Of a stretch of DNA of 64,000 nt, positions 44,441-54,701 are shown piece after piece. Position 1 is the stretch's first letter. Each line of letters starts with the position of its first letter. The translations under genes and the position numbers were made by a program. Source of the stretch: Peromyscus leucopus (Eukaryota > Chordata > Mammalia > Rodentia > Cricetidae); contig NC_051075.1 in the NCBI RefSeq assembly GCF_004664715.2, forward strand, positions 90,619,709 to 90,683,708, given 5' to 3'. A model generated the notes under the pieces. The model did no database searches. It was not told the DNA's origin and saw only the letters and a list, made by a program, of their open reading frames with translations.

Positions 44441-46007
44441 GTTGCCCCAAACAACAGTTCTAGGAAGATTATAAAATCACAAATGAGTTAAAATGTTCAT
44501 AATCCACTCACATAAAATTCTAGATACTGACCCTACAAATTGAAAAGCCACATGTGACTCGTATGTTCACTCTGGACAAGTTGACACACCTCAGTATTTC
44601 TCCTCTGCTGAAAAACAGACACTGTGTTCCCCACATCAAGGAGGGTGTATTCTAAGACGAAGATCAGCCCTAACACTAAACCCTGAATCTGTTTCTTTTC
44701 GACAGTGCCACGTAATGTGGGACTCTGAATCTCCTGCCACCTTTTATCAGTTCCAGAAGCCAGGTGACCAGGAGTGTTTCCATCCACATCAAACTCCAAG
44801 AGCCTTTTTTACTGCTGTCCTCAATCAGTCACTGGTGAACATTAGTTTTTTTTTTTTTTTTTTTTTCAAAAAGTCAAACCAAAGGAAATGAATGAAGTTT
44901 CTGGGCTTCGTAGCTTTTTATCTGTCACAGCTAGTAGGGAGAAAATGCCTGGCAGAGAGGCTGGGCACATCCCTACCCTGCACCCTCCCTCCTTGTGAGG
45001 AATGGACCTGTCAGAATAGCACAAGGTAGCCTGAAGGAGAGACTGAGGAGCCAGAGAGACATTGACACTCCAGCAGGTCAGGCAATACCCGGCAATATTG
45101 GCAGTGAAGCATTCCCAGAAGACTCCTTTCCTGTTGCTTCCTCGGGCTTTCCAGTGAAGGAAAGGAAGCAGTGAAGTTCATGTCTGAAGCCTAGTAACTT
45201 TTGCTAACTTTCCCTCAGGCCACAACCCCATCAGGAAAAGAAAAATTCATTTCTTTTTCAACTTTCATTATGACACTAAGACACACAGAGACTTTAAGTC
45301 AGCGTAAGGTTACCCAAAGTGGATTAACTTTGGAAAAATACAAACACTGATAATAAACGTCATAGAATGAGAAAGTTCTGAGATCAAGCCAGGTGTCATG
45401 GAAACTACCAAGACAGAGAGGCAAGAAGGCTGTAGACTGCCACTGGAAACGCCTAGCCCCACGGACGTGGCTCTATGTGCTAGCTAGTTATGGATCTATG
45501 ACTAGCTCTAAATAGGGCACAACACAAATCATAACGTGAACAAAAAATTACAAGATTTGGGGTTTGGGTATTTTTGTGGAACTCGATTGCACCATCCTTG
45601 AATGTGAACTTTATAGATGATAGTGTCATATGACAAAATAAAATGTCCACATACCTGCTAGGACATGATGAGCTCCAGACATACAGCTTCTCCCATCTTC
45701 TGTGAAACTTCAAAAGACGTCAATATGACTGAAGCTCCAAAGCCACCTGAAATTCAAAGACATTGGAATGAACACTTGAGAGGAAGCCGAACAGAGAGAG
45801 AAGATGGGGAGATGATAGAGACACTTTAAGGGAGTTTATGAGCTAAAATATACACCTTCCGATGTAGAAGTTCACCAGAAAGACTCTCAGGAACTACTCA
45901 TTCTCGCCAAGTCAGTATGAACGAGCATGAGCCAGCCTGATGGGCTTTCCATTTGTTCCCATCTTGTTAATCTCATCATGGATTTTGTCAGAGGAAAACA
46001 TGGGCAA
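44441..46007. other. No gene; T18 run at 44847-44866
   Basis: 1.5 kb single-copy DNA; no repeat family recognised. Frames at 44533-44799 and 45480-45713 (both minus) show no domain. Confidence 0.45.
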
Positions 46008-46130
46008 AACTAAAATTGGTGGCATGTACCTGTCAGCCCAACACTTTCAAAGGTAAAGCAGAAAGATGGGAAATTCAAGGCTAGCCTGGACTATATACCA
46101 AGAGAGCCTGTCTCAAAACAAAACAAAGAA
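46008..46130 (+). mobile_element. Old B1-like SINE
   Basis: 'attggtggcatgtacctgtc', 'ttcaaggctagcctggacta', 'gagagcctgtctcaaaac'. Confidence 0.7.
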
Positions 46131-46200
46131 ACTAACATTAGTATAAGTTGGATTAAAATGAGATGATGTATTCCATGAACTCATTATAAAAATAAAAAAG

Positions 46201-46415
46201 AGGCTGGAGAGATGACTCAGCAGTTAAGAGCATTTGTTGCTTTTACAGAGAATCCAGGTTCTGTTCCCAGAACCTACGCGGTGGTTCACAACTATCTATA
46301 ACTCCAGTCCCAGGGAATTTGACACCTCTTCTGACCTATGCGGGCTCCTGCACACATGTGATACATAAACATACTCAGTTAACACACATACATATAAAAT
46401 AAATATTAGAAAAAA
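46201..46415 (+). mobile_element. B3 SINE
   Basis: 'aggctggagagatgactcag', 'ttttacagagaatccaggtt', 'actccagtcccagggaattt', with an A-rich tail. Confidence 0.9.
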
Positions 46416-46511
46416 GAAAGGAGAAGAAACAAGCAAGCAGATTATCAGGTTATCATTGAAAGGAAAATTTTATGTGTGGGGGAAGCAGGAGGGGGAGGAG
46501 AGTGAGAGAGA

Positions 46512-46722
46512 GAGAGCCTTAGCTTAGCCCAGGCTGCCCTCAACCTCCCTAAGTAGCTGAGGATAATCTTGATCTCCTGATTCTCCCAATTCCACCTCCC
46601 CAGTGCTAGTTGTACGAGTATCCACCACCATACCCAGTATATGCAATACTGGAATCAAATCCAAGGCTTCGTGCACACTAGGCAGCATTCTACAAATTGA
46701 GCCATACCTCCAGCCCCAAAAT
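46512..46722 (-). mobile_element. ID-B1 dimeric SINE
   Basis: B1 complement ('gcccaggctgccctcaacct', 'gtatccaccaccatacccag') followed by ID complement ('cacactaggcagcattctac', 'aattgagccatacctccagc'). Confidence 0.82.
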
Positions 46723-47124
46723 GTCACACATTCTATGTGAAAACAGCTGACTCGTTACCTGGTCTTAAACAACCGAAAACACTGAGTAAAGAACCTTGAA
46801 AACGAGCTAGGACAATGTCCAAGTGGACATTCTGGGTTTGCTTGTGGGATGAGATGAACTGCTAAGGGGAAGTCATGGACTCAACCTAGCGATGCTGTAG
46901 TACTCCCATTAGCAACCCTAGGGAGTACATGCTGTGATGGAAACTAGCTAAATGAATGGCCCTGCCAGACAGGGCTACACATGCACAGCCAGAATCCCAT
47001 CGGACACAGTGAGTCAGAGACTTCATCAAGACCCACACTAACATCCAGAAAGCACTTCAGCACTTTGAGTGAAGACAAATAGGTGCCGGGGTAGGTGCTG
47101 TTGTTCTGGGGGAGTGGTTGTTTG
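46723..47124. other. No recognisable feature
   Basis: Single-copy DNA; nothing supported. Confidence 0.5.
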
Positions 47125-47340
47125 GGGTTTTTTTTGGAGTCCAGGTGTCATATAGCCCAGGCGGGCCTTGAAGTATGTAGTCCAGGATGACCTTGAGTGT
47201 CTGGCCTTCCTGCCTCTGCCTCTTGAGTGCTGGCATTACAGGAGTACACCACCATGCCTGCTTTAATTGCTGCTGAGGATCAAACCCGGTGAGGCTTCTT
47301 GCAAAATAGGCAAGCAAACTAAGCTACATCTTCAGCCCCG
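47125..47340 (-). mobile_element. ID-B1 dimeric SINE
   Basis: 'ggtgtcatatagcccaggcg', 'ggcattacaggagtacacca', then 'gcaagcaaactaagctacat' and 'cttcagccccgtg'. Confidence 0.8.
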
Positions 47341-47389
47341 TGAGGCTTTTGTTAGAATCAGTTTCTCGTCAGCTTAAAATATATATGGA

Positions 47390-47620
47390 TTCGGGATTAA
47401 CCAGTGGGTTAAGAGCAGCACTAGGTGCTCTTTTGGAGGGCCGGGGTTTGATTCACAGCTCCCATGTGGTGATTCACAACCTGTAACTCTGTAACTCCAG
47501 TTTCAAGGAATCTAACACTCTCTTCTGGCCTCTTCAGATACTAGCAAGACATGTGATGCATAGACATACATACAGGCAAAAACAGCCATACACATAAAAT
47601 TTTACATATATATATATCTT
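47390..47620 (+). mobile_element. B3 SINE
   Basis: 'ttaaccagtgggttaagagc', 'tgattcacagctcccatgtg', 'actccagtttcaaggaatct', tail ending in (TA)n. Confidence 0.8.
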
Positions 47621-47699
47621 CAATTTGCTTTGAAATAAAGCTATTTGAAAGGACCTGATCAATTTCAACTTCATTTATATTTTATATAGGTAGAAAGAT

Positions 47700-47758
47700 A
47701 ATAGTTAGATGATAAGAAAAATTAGATAGATAAGTAGGTAGATAGATAGGTAGGTAGG

Positions 47759-47798
<40 letters not shown>

Positions 47799-47845
47799 CA
47801 GACAAGCAGGCAGACAGAAACTAGAGGTGGGTAGGTAGGTAGCCC
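47700..47845. repeat. (TAGA)n / (TAGG)n microsatellite
   Basis: Core of about 11 GATA units at 47758-47798, flanked by TAGG and CAGA variants. A typical hypervariable tetranucleotide tract. Confidence 0.95.
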
Positions 47846-47927
47846 TGAATGGATGATGACTCAATCTAAACTATTTTAGATGCAAAAACATTAAGGGGAA
47901 CAGCACTGCCCTGATGAGCTATGTCCT

Positions 47928-48135
47928 GTATTCCGTTTGTTTGTTTGTTTGTTTGTTTGTGTTGTTTTGGGGGTTTTTTTGAGACAGGGTTTCTCTGTGT
48001 AACAGCCCTAGCTGTCCTGGAACTAGCTCTATAGACTAGGCTGCCCTCAAACTCAGAGATCTGTCTGCCTCTGCCTCTGCCTCTGCCTCTGCCTCTCGAG
48101 TGCTGTGATTAAGTGTATGCCACCACTGCCCAACC
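47928..48135 (-). mobile_element. B1 SINE with (TTTG)n tail and internal hexamer expansion
   Basis: Target-site duplication atgagctRtgtcct at 47914-47927 and 48136-48149. The tail complement is (TTTG)6 at 47936-47961. Inside the element ctgcct repeats five times (48065-48094). Confidence 0.95.
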
Positions 48136-48361
48136 ATGAGCTGTGTCCTAATGGCCTTTACTTCTGGAAACTGTGACCTGCTCTCTCCTGGCTCCTGTCT
48201 ATTCCACAAGGGCAAACACCAGTGGGAATTTGTCACCCTTTGCTCTTGTTTCCTAATGCACTTTCTGACACAGAGGAGAGATGGACAGATATTCCCAATG
48301 CATCCAAATAAATCTGTCACTCCACCGGAGAAAATACAACCGAAAAAAACTCAGCTCCTTT

Positions 48362-48606
48362 ATACAGGGACACTTGGTTCAGTCTGGGAGGAGGGGACTG
48401 GACCTGCCTGGACTGAGTCTACCAGGTTGATCACAGTCCTTGGGGGAGGCTTTGCCCTGGAGGAGGTGGGAATGGGGGTGGGCTGGGGGTAAGGGGAGGG
48501 GTGGGAGGGGGAGAACAGGGGAACCCGTGGTTGATATGTAGAACTGAATGGTATTGTAAAATAAAATAAAAGGGGAAAAAAAGAGACCATTTCAAAAAAA
48601 TAAAAT
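48362..48606 (+). mobile_element. Young L1 3' UTR end
   Basis: 'ttcagtctgggaggagggga', 'ctggactgagtctaccaggt', 'ggctttgccctggaggaggt', a G-rich run, then 'gtattgtaaaataaaataaa'. Target-site duplication actcagctcYttt at 48349-48361 and 48607-48619. Opposite-strand partner of the 39040 element. Confidence 0.9.
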
Positions 48607-48619
48607 ACTCAGCTCTTTT

Positions 48620-49602
48620 CAGATTCCCATGTATCTGATCATGATGAACAACCTCTTCAATGTTACTAAGCCTGAAGACATTTGGAGTTAAGGTGTTGGT
48701 GTGAGCCAAACTCCCCCAAGAGCTCCTGTAACTCAAGTTCATTCCAGAGTAAATTGTACACTAGCTTCCAGTTTTTCAGCCGGCATGTATAAATAAAAAT
48801 AATATCTCCAGAAACATGCTATATCCCAAATGTGTGTGTGTGTCTTGTCCCCCAAAATAGCAACCTTGTGATGGCTTGGCAAGATAATTTCAAATACAGA
48901 AATAATCTAATAGATAATTCAAGGGGGTTTTGGGGGGGTTGTTTTTTGTTTTTTGTTTGTTTGTTTGCTTGTTTGTTTGTTTGTTTTGTAAAGCACAGCA
49001 GCATGGTGAAGGTTAGACACAGTTCCAACTGCATCCTAGCATCCAGTAGCCTTAGTCTGGTGTGTGCCACGCTTCCTTTTCAAGGACACATTTTTTTCAA
49101 AACTTCATGTTCTTGGGTAAAGGCTGCTCTCCCTTAAATGCTATTGTGGAAGACACTGGTAAATGTTTTGCACCCATTTTACCTGCTATTCTGGATTGTA
49201 TTGTCTCCCTAAAAGTGATGGGATGGTGAGCCTTTAGGGGGGATGTGGTCCAGCTGGTGGCCTGATTTTGAAAGTCTAGCTTTCTGATCCACCAGAGAAT
49301 AAATACTGCCTAAAGCTACTGAGCTCTCAGCTCTAGCCACCATAGAGAAACAGAGGCTGTGGCATCCCTGCTCTGTAGAATGGCGGGATCTCCTGAATAT
49401 CTCGGAATTGACAGCACCTGAAGAGTTTATTTCTAATGAAACCTCGGCAGGCAGAGTTACAAAATCATTAATATCCTCCCTTCAGAAGGTTCTCTGAAAA
49501 CCATCTGTCTCCACCTCATCTTCTTAACCATTTCCTCTGTTGTTTGGAGCACTTGTTGGAAGGAGCATGAAAGGCTGTCTTCCTTTTATTAGGCTGGTTT
49601 GG
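48620..49602. other. No gene; (TTTG)n at 48937-48987
   Basis: Single-copy DNA around a GTTT-rich tract; no other repeat recognised. Confidence 0.5.
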
Positions 49603-49719
49603 GTCTTAGCACAAAACAAAACTGAAATATACCACAGCTACATGAGATCCAAATCAAGCCAAAGGGTGCCCCCCAAAGCCCTTTTATTCTCTCTTAAAAT
49701 AAGGAAGAACTGACTATTA
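49603..49719. repeat. Duplicated 115-bp module, copy 1
   Basis: Starts gtcttagcacaaaacaaa, contains cagctacatgagatcc and tctcttaaaataaggaag, ends tgactatta. Copy 2 at 50478-50592 differs at only about ten positions. Family unknown. Confidence 0.9.
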
Positions 49720-49764
49720 CCCACAATGCTCCTCAGCCCTCAGCTGGCTCCTCCCTTTTTCAAA

Positions 49765-49894
49765 TCCTCTTACAGAGCACTCAAGTTCAGTCCCCAGCAC
49801 CCATGGTGGGTGTCTCAACACAACCTTTTGTAACTCCAGACTCCCAGGAATCCAACACCTTCTTCTGGCCTCCACAGACACATGAAGACGTGTT
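49765..49894 (+). mobile_element. B3 SINE, 5'-truncated
   Basis: 'cctcttacagagcactcaag', 'ttcagtccccagcacccatg', 'cttcttctggcctccacaga'. Confidence 0.8.
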
Positions 49895-49898
49895 AGAG

Positions 49899-49962
<64 letters not shown>
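49895..49962. repeat. (GA)n microsatellite
   Basis: About 34 GA units in the tail of the B3. Confidence 0.97.
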
Positions 49963-49965
<3 letters not shown>

Positions 49966-50144
49966 AAAAATAAAATTTTTTAAACACAACAATAGATGAC
50001 ATTATGACATTCTCATCCATATATACAGTGGTTAGGCCTGTGCCTTTTTATGCACACACGGCAAACCAAAACAGATTGTAGACAGCCATTCCTGTCACCT
50101 TTACTCTATGTCAACCGGAGTCCCTTATTGTTAAGAATAGTCAC

Positions 50145-50390
50145 TGAGGCTGCAGAGACAGCTCCATCAGTAAAATGTCTGGCGCACAAGCACAATGACC
50201 TGAACTGGGTCTCTAGAACCCACATAAGCCAGGCCTGGTGACACATGCTTGTAATCCCACTGCTGAGTGCCAGAGACAATCCCTGGAGCTCACTGGCAGC
50301 CAGTGTAACCAATCCAGCAGCTCTAGGTTGAGTGAGAGCTCTCAACTTAAAAATTAAAGTGGAGCGGGGTGTGGTGGCACATGCTTTAAA
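50145..50390 (+). mobile_element. B4-type composite SINE plus B1 stub
   Basis: 'gctgcagagacagctccatc', 'tctctagaacccacataagc', 'caggcctggtgacacatgct', 'tgtaatcccactgctgagtg', 'tgagtgagagctctcaac'. 50363-50390 ('ggagcggggtgtggtggcac') looks like a B1 5' end. Confidence 0.72.
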
Positions 50391-50477
50391 AATAGACAGT
50401 CTTAAGTGAAGGAGGAGACAGAAACGGGGGTGAAACGGTGGCGTGCTGAGTGATGGTTTGGGTGAAAGGGAAGCTGT

Positions 50478-50592
50478 GTCTTAGCACAAAACAAAAGTGA
50501 AATATACCTCAGCTACATGAGATCCAATCAACCCAAAGGGTGCCCCCAAAGCCCCTTTATTCCCTCTTAAAATAAGGTAGAACTGACTATTA
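50478..50592. repeat. Duplicated 115-bp module, copy 2
   Basis: Partner of 49603-49719. It is followed by three loose ~21-bp repeats of 'taaaataagg.agaactgac'. Confidence 0.9.
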
Positions 50593-50626
50593 AAATAAGG
50601 AAAAACTGACTTAAAATAAGGAAGAG

Positions 50627-50635
50627 CTCTCTCTC

Positions 50636-50725
<90 letters not shown>
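50627..50725. repeat. (CT)n(GT)n compound microsatellite
   Basis: CT-rich 50627-50674, then about 25 GT units to 50725. Confidence 0.97.
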
Positions 50726-50726
<1 letters not shown>

Positions 50727-50853
50727 CGGTGAACATGTCTGCATGTATCTGTGGAGGCCATAACTAGCCAGAAAGGCCAGGAGAATTCAAGAGAGAAGAC
50801 AAATCCACAGGGCCAGTGTTCCAATAAGCAGACAGAGTTTAGAAACTCCAAGG

Positions 50854-51065
50854 CATCTGTCTTAATTGGCTTGCTGTTGCTGTGATAAATGCCATGACCA
50901 AAACAACTTGGGGAGGAGAGGATTTGTTTGGCTTACATGCCCCACCCTAGTCCATCACTGAGGGAAGCTGAGGCAGGAACTCAAACAGGAGCAGAGAAAG
51001 GAACCGTGGGGGAACACTGCTTCCTGGCTTGCTCAGCCTGCTTCCTTATACCCACCAGGACCATG
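50854..51065. mobile_element. URR1-like hAT element, truncated
   Basis: 'tgtcttaattggcttgctgt', 'gataaatgccatgaccaaaa', 'aacttggggaggagaggat', 'agtccatcactgagggaagc', then broken after 'cttatacccaccagga'. It lies inside the segmental duplication; the copy at 56252 continues further. Confidence 0.85.
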
Positions 51066-52234
51066 CATGTGACGCCTATAACAGGAGAACGCTGTACCCA
51101 AGGTGCTTGCCCATCAGCTAGCAGCTGAAATCTGAGGGATGATAAAATATGTCAGTAAGACAGGAGCTCTTCAGAAGCCAATCTGTTTAAAACGCTTGTC
51201 TCCCCCGACTTTCACTAAAATCCTCAGTTCAAGATTGATTTGCTGACACGGCTCACACACTCACCTGCCACCCGAGCCCATGGCACCAGGCAGGCTGCTC
51301 CTGGGGGAATTTAGTGGAAAGGGAAAGGCATTGCTCTGCCCCCAATACATCTCTAATTTGACAAGCCAGTTTTTTTCTCCCTCTGCTTTTTCATCTGTCA
51401 GATTGGCAGGATAATTATCACACGTTACTGTAAGACAAACCAACATGGTCATGTAACCAGCGCAGAGACTTCTGGAACCATTCATTCTCCCGCGTGTTGA
51501 CACTTGCTCGCTCCTGCTCCTGAGCGATGTGCGTCACGTGCGGTTCCATGTTGCACTAGATGCCACAGCCTTCGGGGAGAAAGCAACCCCTCAAACCCAA
51601 ACCCCAGTGGGTTCATGGGGGGGGGGATGAACACGATGTCTGCGGGGATCACCCGTGCCCATGGATATTCTAAACATGACGTTCAGAGTGCACAGCTCGT
51701 ACCACTACAGAGAGAGTCGGAAAGCCAGCCCGGGTGCACCTTCACTTCTAGTAAAGAGCCTTAGTTCTGCTAAAGAGCGTTATTCTCATCCCACATCCAT
51801 TTGCATTGCTAAGCAACTCCTCGGAGCTCCAGTGCTATTTCTGATGCTGGGTTGATAGTCACAGACACCTACAAGGCTCCCTCCCACACGGTAGGGTATC
51901 TTTAGGTTCCACCCGTGAGCAGTCACATGCACGGCCAAGTCACAAGAACAATGCTTTGCGTTTGTACAGGAATTGTCACCATCAAACACATCACAGACTC
52001 AACCTCTCACTAATTCTGTGACCCCTCAAGTTCTCCCATGAGGTGGCCTCTGATGCTGTCACTGTCCAGGGATCTGGTGTCCCTCGGGGGGCACCCCTGA
52101 GGAAGGAGAGACTCGAAGCAAAGGCCACTTCTAAATTTCTGATCCCTGTGCAGCTTAGTCACAACACAGTGTGCCTCAGTTTACCTATTCCTAAAATACA
52201 GAAGTTTGGCTTGACTGTCTATATTCTGAATCTA
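51066..52234. other. No repeat recognised; E-box within CpG-rich patch
   Basis: Single-copy DNA. 51490-51545 is CpG-rich and contains 'gtgcgtcacgtgcggttcc' with a palindromic CACGTG at 51535-51540, extended as GTCACGTG, the core used by USF/TFE-type bHLH factors. Confidence 0.35.
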
Positions 52235-52390
52235 CATTTGTGTGTGTGTGTGTATGTGTGTGTGTATGTATGCCTATGAACTTGTGTGTGTGCAGGTGCA
52301 TGTATGTGTGCGTGATGCAGGAGGATAGCCTTGGATGTCATTCCTCGGGTGTTGTCCAATGTTTTTCTTGAGACAAGATCTCTCACTAGG
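52235..52390 (-). mobile_element. B4-type composite SINE, split part 1
   Basis: TG-rich tail complement, then 'ggatgtcattcctcgggtgt' and 'cttgagacaagatctctcac'; continues after the LTR at 52717. Confidence 0.72.
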
Positions 52391-52396
52391 AACTGG

Positions 52397-52710
52397 TATT
52401 GGAGAAATTATTTTGGCCACTCCACGTAGTTAAAAGGATATTTATTTAATGGTGTAACTCACAAATTGAGTAATGGGTAGGTCGCAGGGTCTGGGGAAGG
52501 TGTAACGCAGTCCAGCGGTGTTCTCCGGAGCTCTGCACGGTCAATCTGCACCGGTCAGCGTCCCGGCAACGAGAGAGCGCCCAGAGCGAGCGCTGACCCA
52601 TCCAGCTCTCGGGTCCCCCAGCGCCTCCCCTCGCCCCGCCTCGTAGGCGTGACAGTTGCCAGAGTCTCAATGGGGGTTGGAACTTCCAGAACCAATGGCT
52701 ACCCACTACA
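52397..52710 (-). mobile_element. CpG-rich solo LTR with perfect target-site duplication
   Basis: 314 bp, minus-strand start TGTAGTGGGTAGCCATTGG and end TTTCTCCAATA (terminal TA rather than CA). The 6-bp target-site duplication aactgg at 52391-52396 and 52711-52716 fits an ERVK-class (ERV2) integration. The U3-like part has a GC box ('gaggcggggcgagg') and many CpG; 'cattaaataaatatcc' supplies AATAAA near the 3' end. No internal retroviral sequence adjoins, so it is a solo LTR. Low decay of CpG suggests youth. Confidence 0.8.
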
Positions 52711-52716
52711 AACTGG

Positions 52717-52918
52717 GGCTCACTGATTCAGCTGGGTTGGCTACCCAATGACCTCCAGAAATCTGCCTGTCTCTCCTTCCCTCCTACGGGATTACACACA
52801 TATCCCATGGGATGCACCAAACATCTGGCTTTTACACCAGTTCCGGTGTTTGAACTAGGGCCCTAACCAATACAAGGTAAACATGTCACTGACTGAGCCT
52901 CCCCCAGCCAGGCCTGCA
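52717..52918 (-). mobile_element. B4-type composite SINE, split part 2
   Basis: 'ggctcactgattcagctggg', 'aaatctgcctgtctctcctt', 'catctggcttttacaccagt', 'tcactgactgagcctccccc' are the complement of the SINE body and head. Confidence 0.75.
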
Positions 52919-53350
52919 GCCATAATTTTTATGATACTGAACACTTTGTACGCTATGAAGAATTTTAATTTTCTTGCCTCCTGGTGACTCATAGCCTCCT
53001 TGTAACTAATTTTGAAAATGGAAGCAAAGAGAAATTGTACTATAAAAACAGATTAACATAAGTAGGAAGTCAGGGAGATAACATTATTCAGAGAGGTCCT
53101 GGAAAATTCCACACCAGACAAGGAGATACAGTTGATTCAAAACTTTCCTCGTATCTTTCATCCCTGCCTTCCTGGTAGCCTCTCTCCATGATTCCTGAGT
53201 ATATTTAGAAGCTGTCACACACCGAGGGTCAACGGGTTTATGTAGCAGAGGCTGAGGGTGCTCCCAGCATTTAAAAGTCTAAAGAGACCTCAGAGACCAA
53301 GTAACGAGGAACAGTGCGTTATTTTTGTGACTCTTAAAAATGTTCTCCGC
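52919..53350. other. No recognisable feature
   Basis: Single-copy DNA; nothing supported. Confidence 0.5.
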
Positions 53351-53575
53351 AAGGCCAGAGAGACAGCTCAGCTGTTAAGAAACACTTGCTGCTCTTCAAA
53401 AGAACCCAGGTTCAATTCCCAGCATGCATATAGTGGCTCCCAACTCTCTGTAACCCCAGTCCCAGGAGATATGATGACCTCTTGTGACCTTGAAAGGCAC
53501 TGCATGCACATGGTACACATACATACATACAGGCAAAACATCCATAAACATAAAACATTTTAAATGTTAAAAAAA
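53351..53575 (+). mobile_element. B3 SINE
   Basis: 'ggccagagagacagctcagc', 'ttcaattcccagcatgcata', 'aaccccagtcccaggagata', with an A-rich tail. Confidence 0.88.
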
Positions 53576-53937
53576 AAAAAGAATTATTTGTGGGGAGTCT
53601 TCCAGGAAAGAAAAGGAGCTCTGATTCAGGATATGCATAAGCAATGTGCCTGGAGACCAGAGCAAAAGATTCTCCTCACAAGTGGCTGCAGGAACTCAGA
53701 AGGAGAGTTCCGGTCCAAGCTGGCAAGTAGAGCCAGAAGAACAGTAAGAGGCCACACACCCACATATCTGCAACTTTCCTCATTTGCATATAGGCTAGTC
53801 CATTTATTTATATCCGGTCTAATTCTAAAAACAACAGCAACAAGAAAAGTATCTAAGGCAGTTCACAAAAAGGCATACTAGGTATAAAATGCAAGTAAAC
53901 TTGCAAAAGGAAAAGTTGCACTATTTTTAACAGCAGT
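53576..53937. other. No recognisable feature
   Basis: Single-copy DNA; possibly flank of the L1 that follows. Confidence 0.5.
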
Positions 53938-54040
53938 TATTCTTCCGATCTATGAGCCCCGGAGATCCTTCCGTTTTTTGTGTGTCCTTTTCCGTTTCTT
54001 TCATCACGGTTTTATAATTTTCACTTTCACTTCAGAGGTC
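53938..54040 (-). mobile_element. L1 ORF2 segment, inverted
   Basis: 'ttccgatctatgagccccgg', 'agatccttccgttttttgtg', 'tttctttcatcacggtttta' is the complement of the L1 ORF2 block just upstream of the sense segment that follows. This is the arrangement left by twin priming. Confidence 0.65.
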
Positions 54041-54044
54041 ACAA

Positions 54045-54245
54045 AGACTAATAGGAAAAAAGAAAATCCCCAGAAATAACCCCATGTATTACAGCCAACT
54101 CACTTTCAACCAACTTGCCAAAGACATATATTAAATAAAGGGCAATCTCTTCAATATCTGCTGTCAGGAAAACTAAATATTCATATGTACAAGACAGAAA
54201 CTTGACTCTTATCTTCTACCCCATTTAGGAGGAAAAAAAAGAAAT
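54045..54245 (+). mobile_element. L1 ORF2 segment, sense
   Basis: 'aatccccagaaataacccca', 'gggcaatctcttcaatatct', 'aactaaatattcatatgtac', 'cttgactcttatcttctacc' follow ORF2 order. It continues at 54561 after a B3. Confidence 0.7.
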
Positions 54246-54249
54246 CAAG

Positions 54250-54454
54250 GTGCTGGAGAGATGGCTCAGAGATTAAGAGCACTGGTTGCTCCTGCAGAGG
54301 ACTCAGCTTGGGTTCCCAGCAGCCAGGTGGTGGTTCACAACAGCCTGTAACTCCAATTTCAGGAGCTCTAATGCCCTTTTCTGGCCTCTATTAGCACTGC
54401 ACTCATGTGATACACAATTATCTCCTCCCCTCCTCCACCCCACCTCTCTCTCCC

Positions 54455-54543
<89 letters not shown>

Positions 54544-54560
54544 AAGTGAATAAATCTTTT
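54250..54560 (+). mobile_element. B3 SINE with CT/CA compound microsatellite
   Basis: 'gtgctggagagatggctcag', 'tgctcctgcagaggactcag', 'aactccaatttcaggagctc'. The tail contains (CT)n 54444-54496 and (CA)n 54496-54541. It splits the L1. Confidence 0.9.
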
Positions 54561-54700
54561 TCTTAAAAACTTGAACTATTAAGGACCTAAATTTCAGATC
54601 TAAAACCATCAGACTAGTAGAAGAAAGCTTAAAGATACACTTCAAACTTTAGTACAGGCAATGTACTTTTTACAGGAGTTCAAAAGGAACACAGTCCTGT
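54561..54700 (+). mobile_element. L1 ORF2 segment, sense, continued
   Basis: 'ttaaggacctaaatttcaga', 'aaccatcagactagtagaag', 'aggcaatgtactttttacag' continue ORF2. The sequence ends where the minisatellite starts. Confidence 0.6.
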
Positions 54701-54701
54701 G

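Larger units (their letters stand above)
50392..51050. repeat. Segmental duplication, copy 1
   Basis: 50392-50476 and 50762-51050 match 56049-56152 and 56157-56445 in the same orientation. The right block (from 'aactagccagaaagg') differs at about seven of ~290 positions by eye. 50477-50761 is present only here and consists of the 115-bp module, a CT/GT microsatellite and a short flank. Confidence 0.92.

Noticed and set aside
50928..51128. Near-identical short frames at 50928 and 56324 suggesting a duplicated small gene
   Set aside because: Both lie in the same URR1-like transposon carried by the segmental duplication; the similarity is of the DNA, not of a selected protein.
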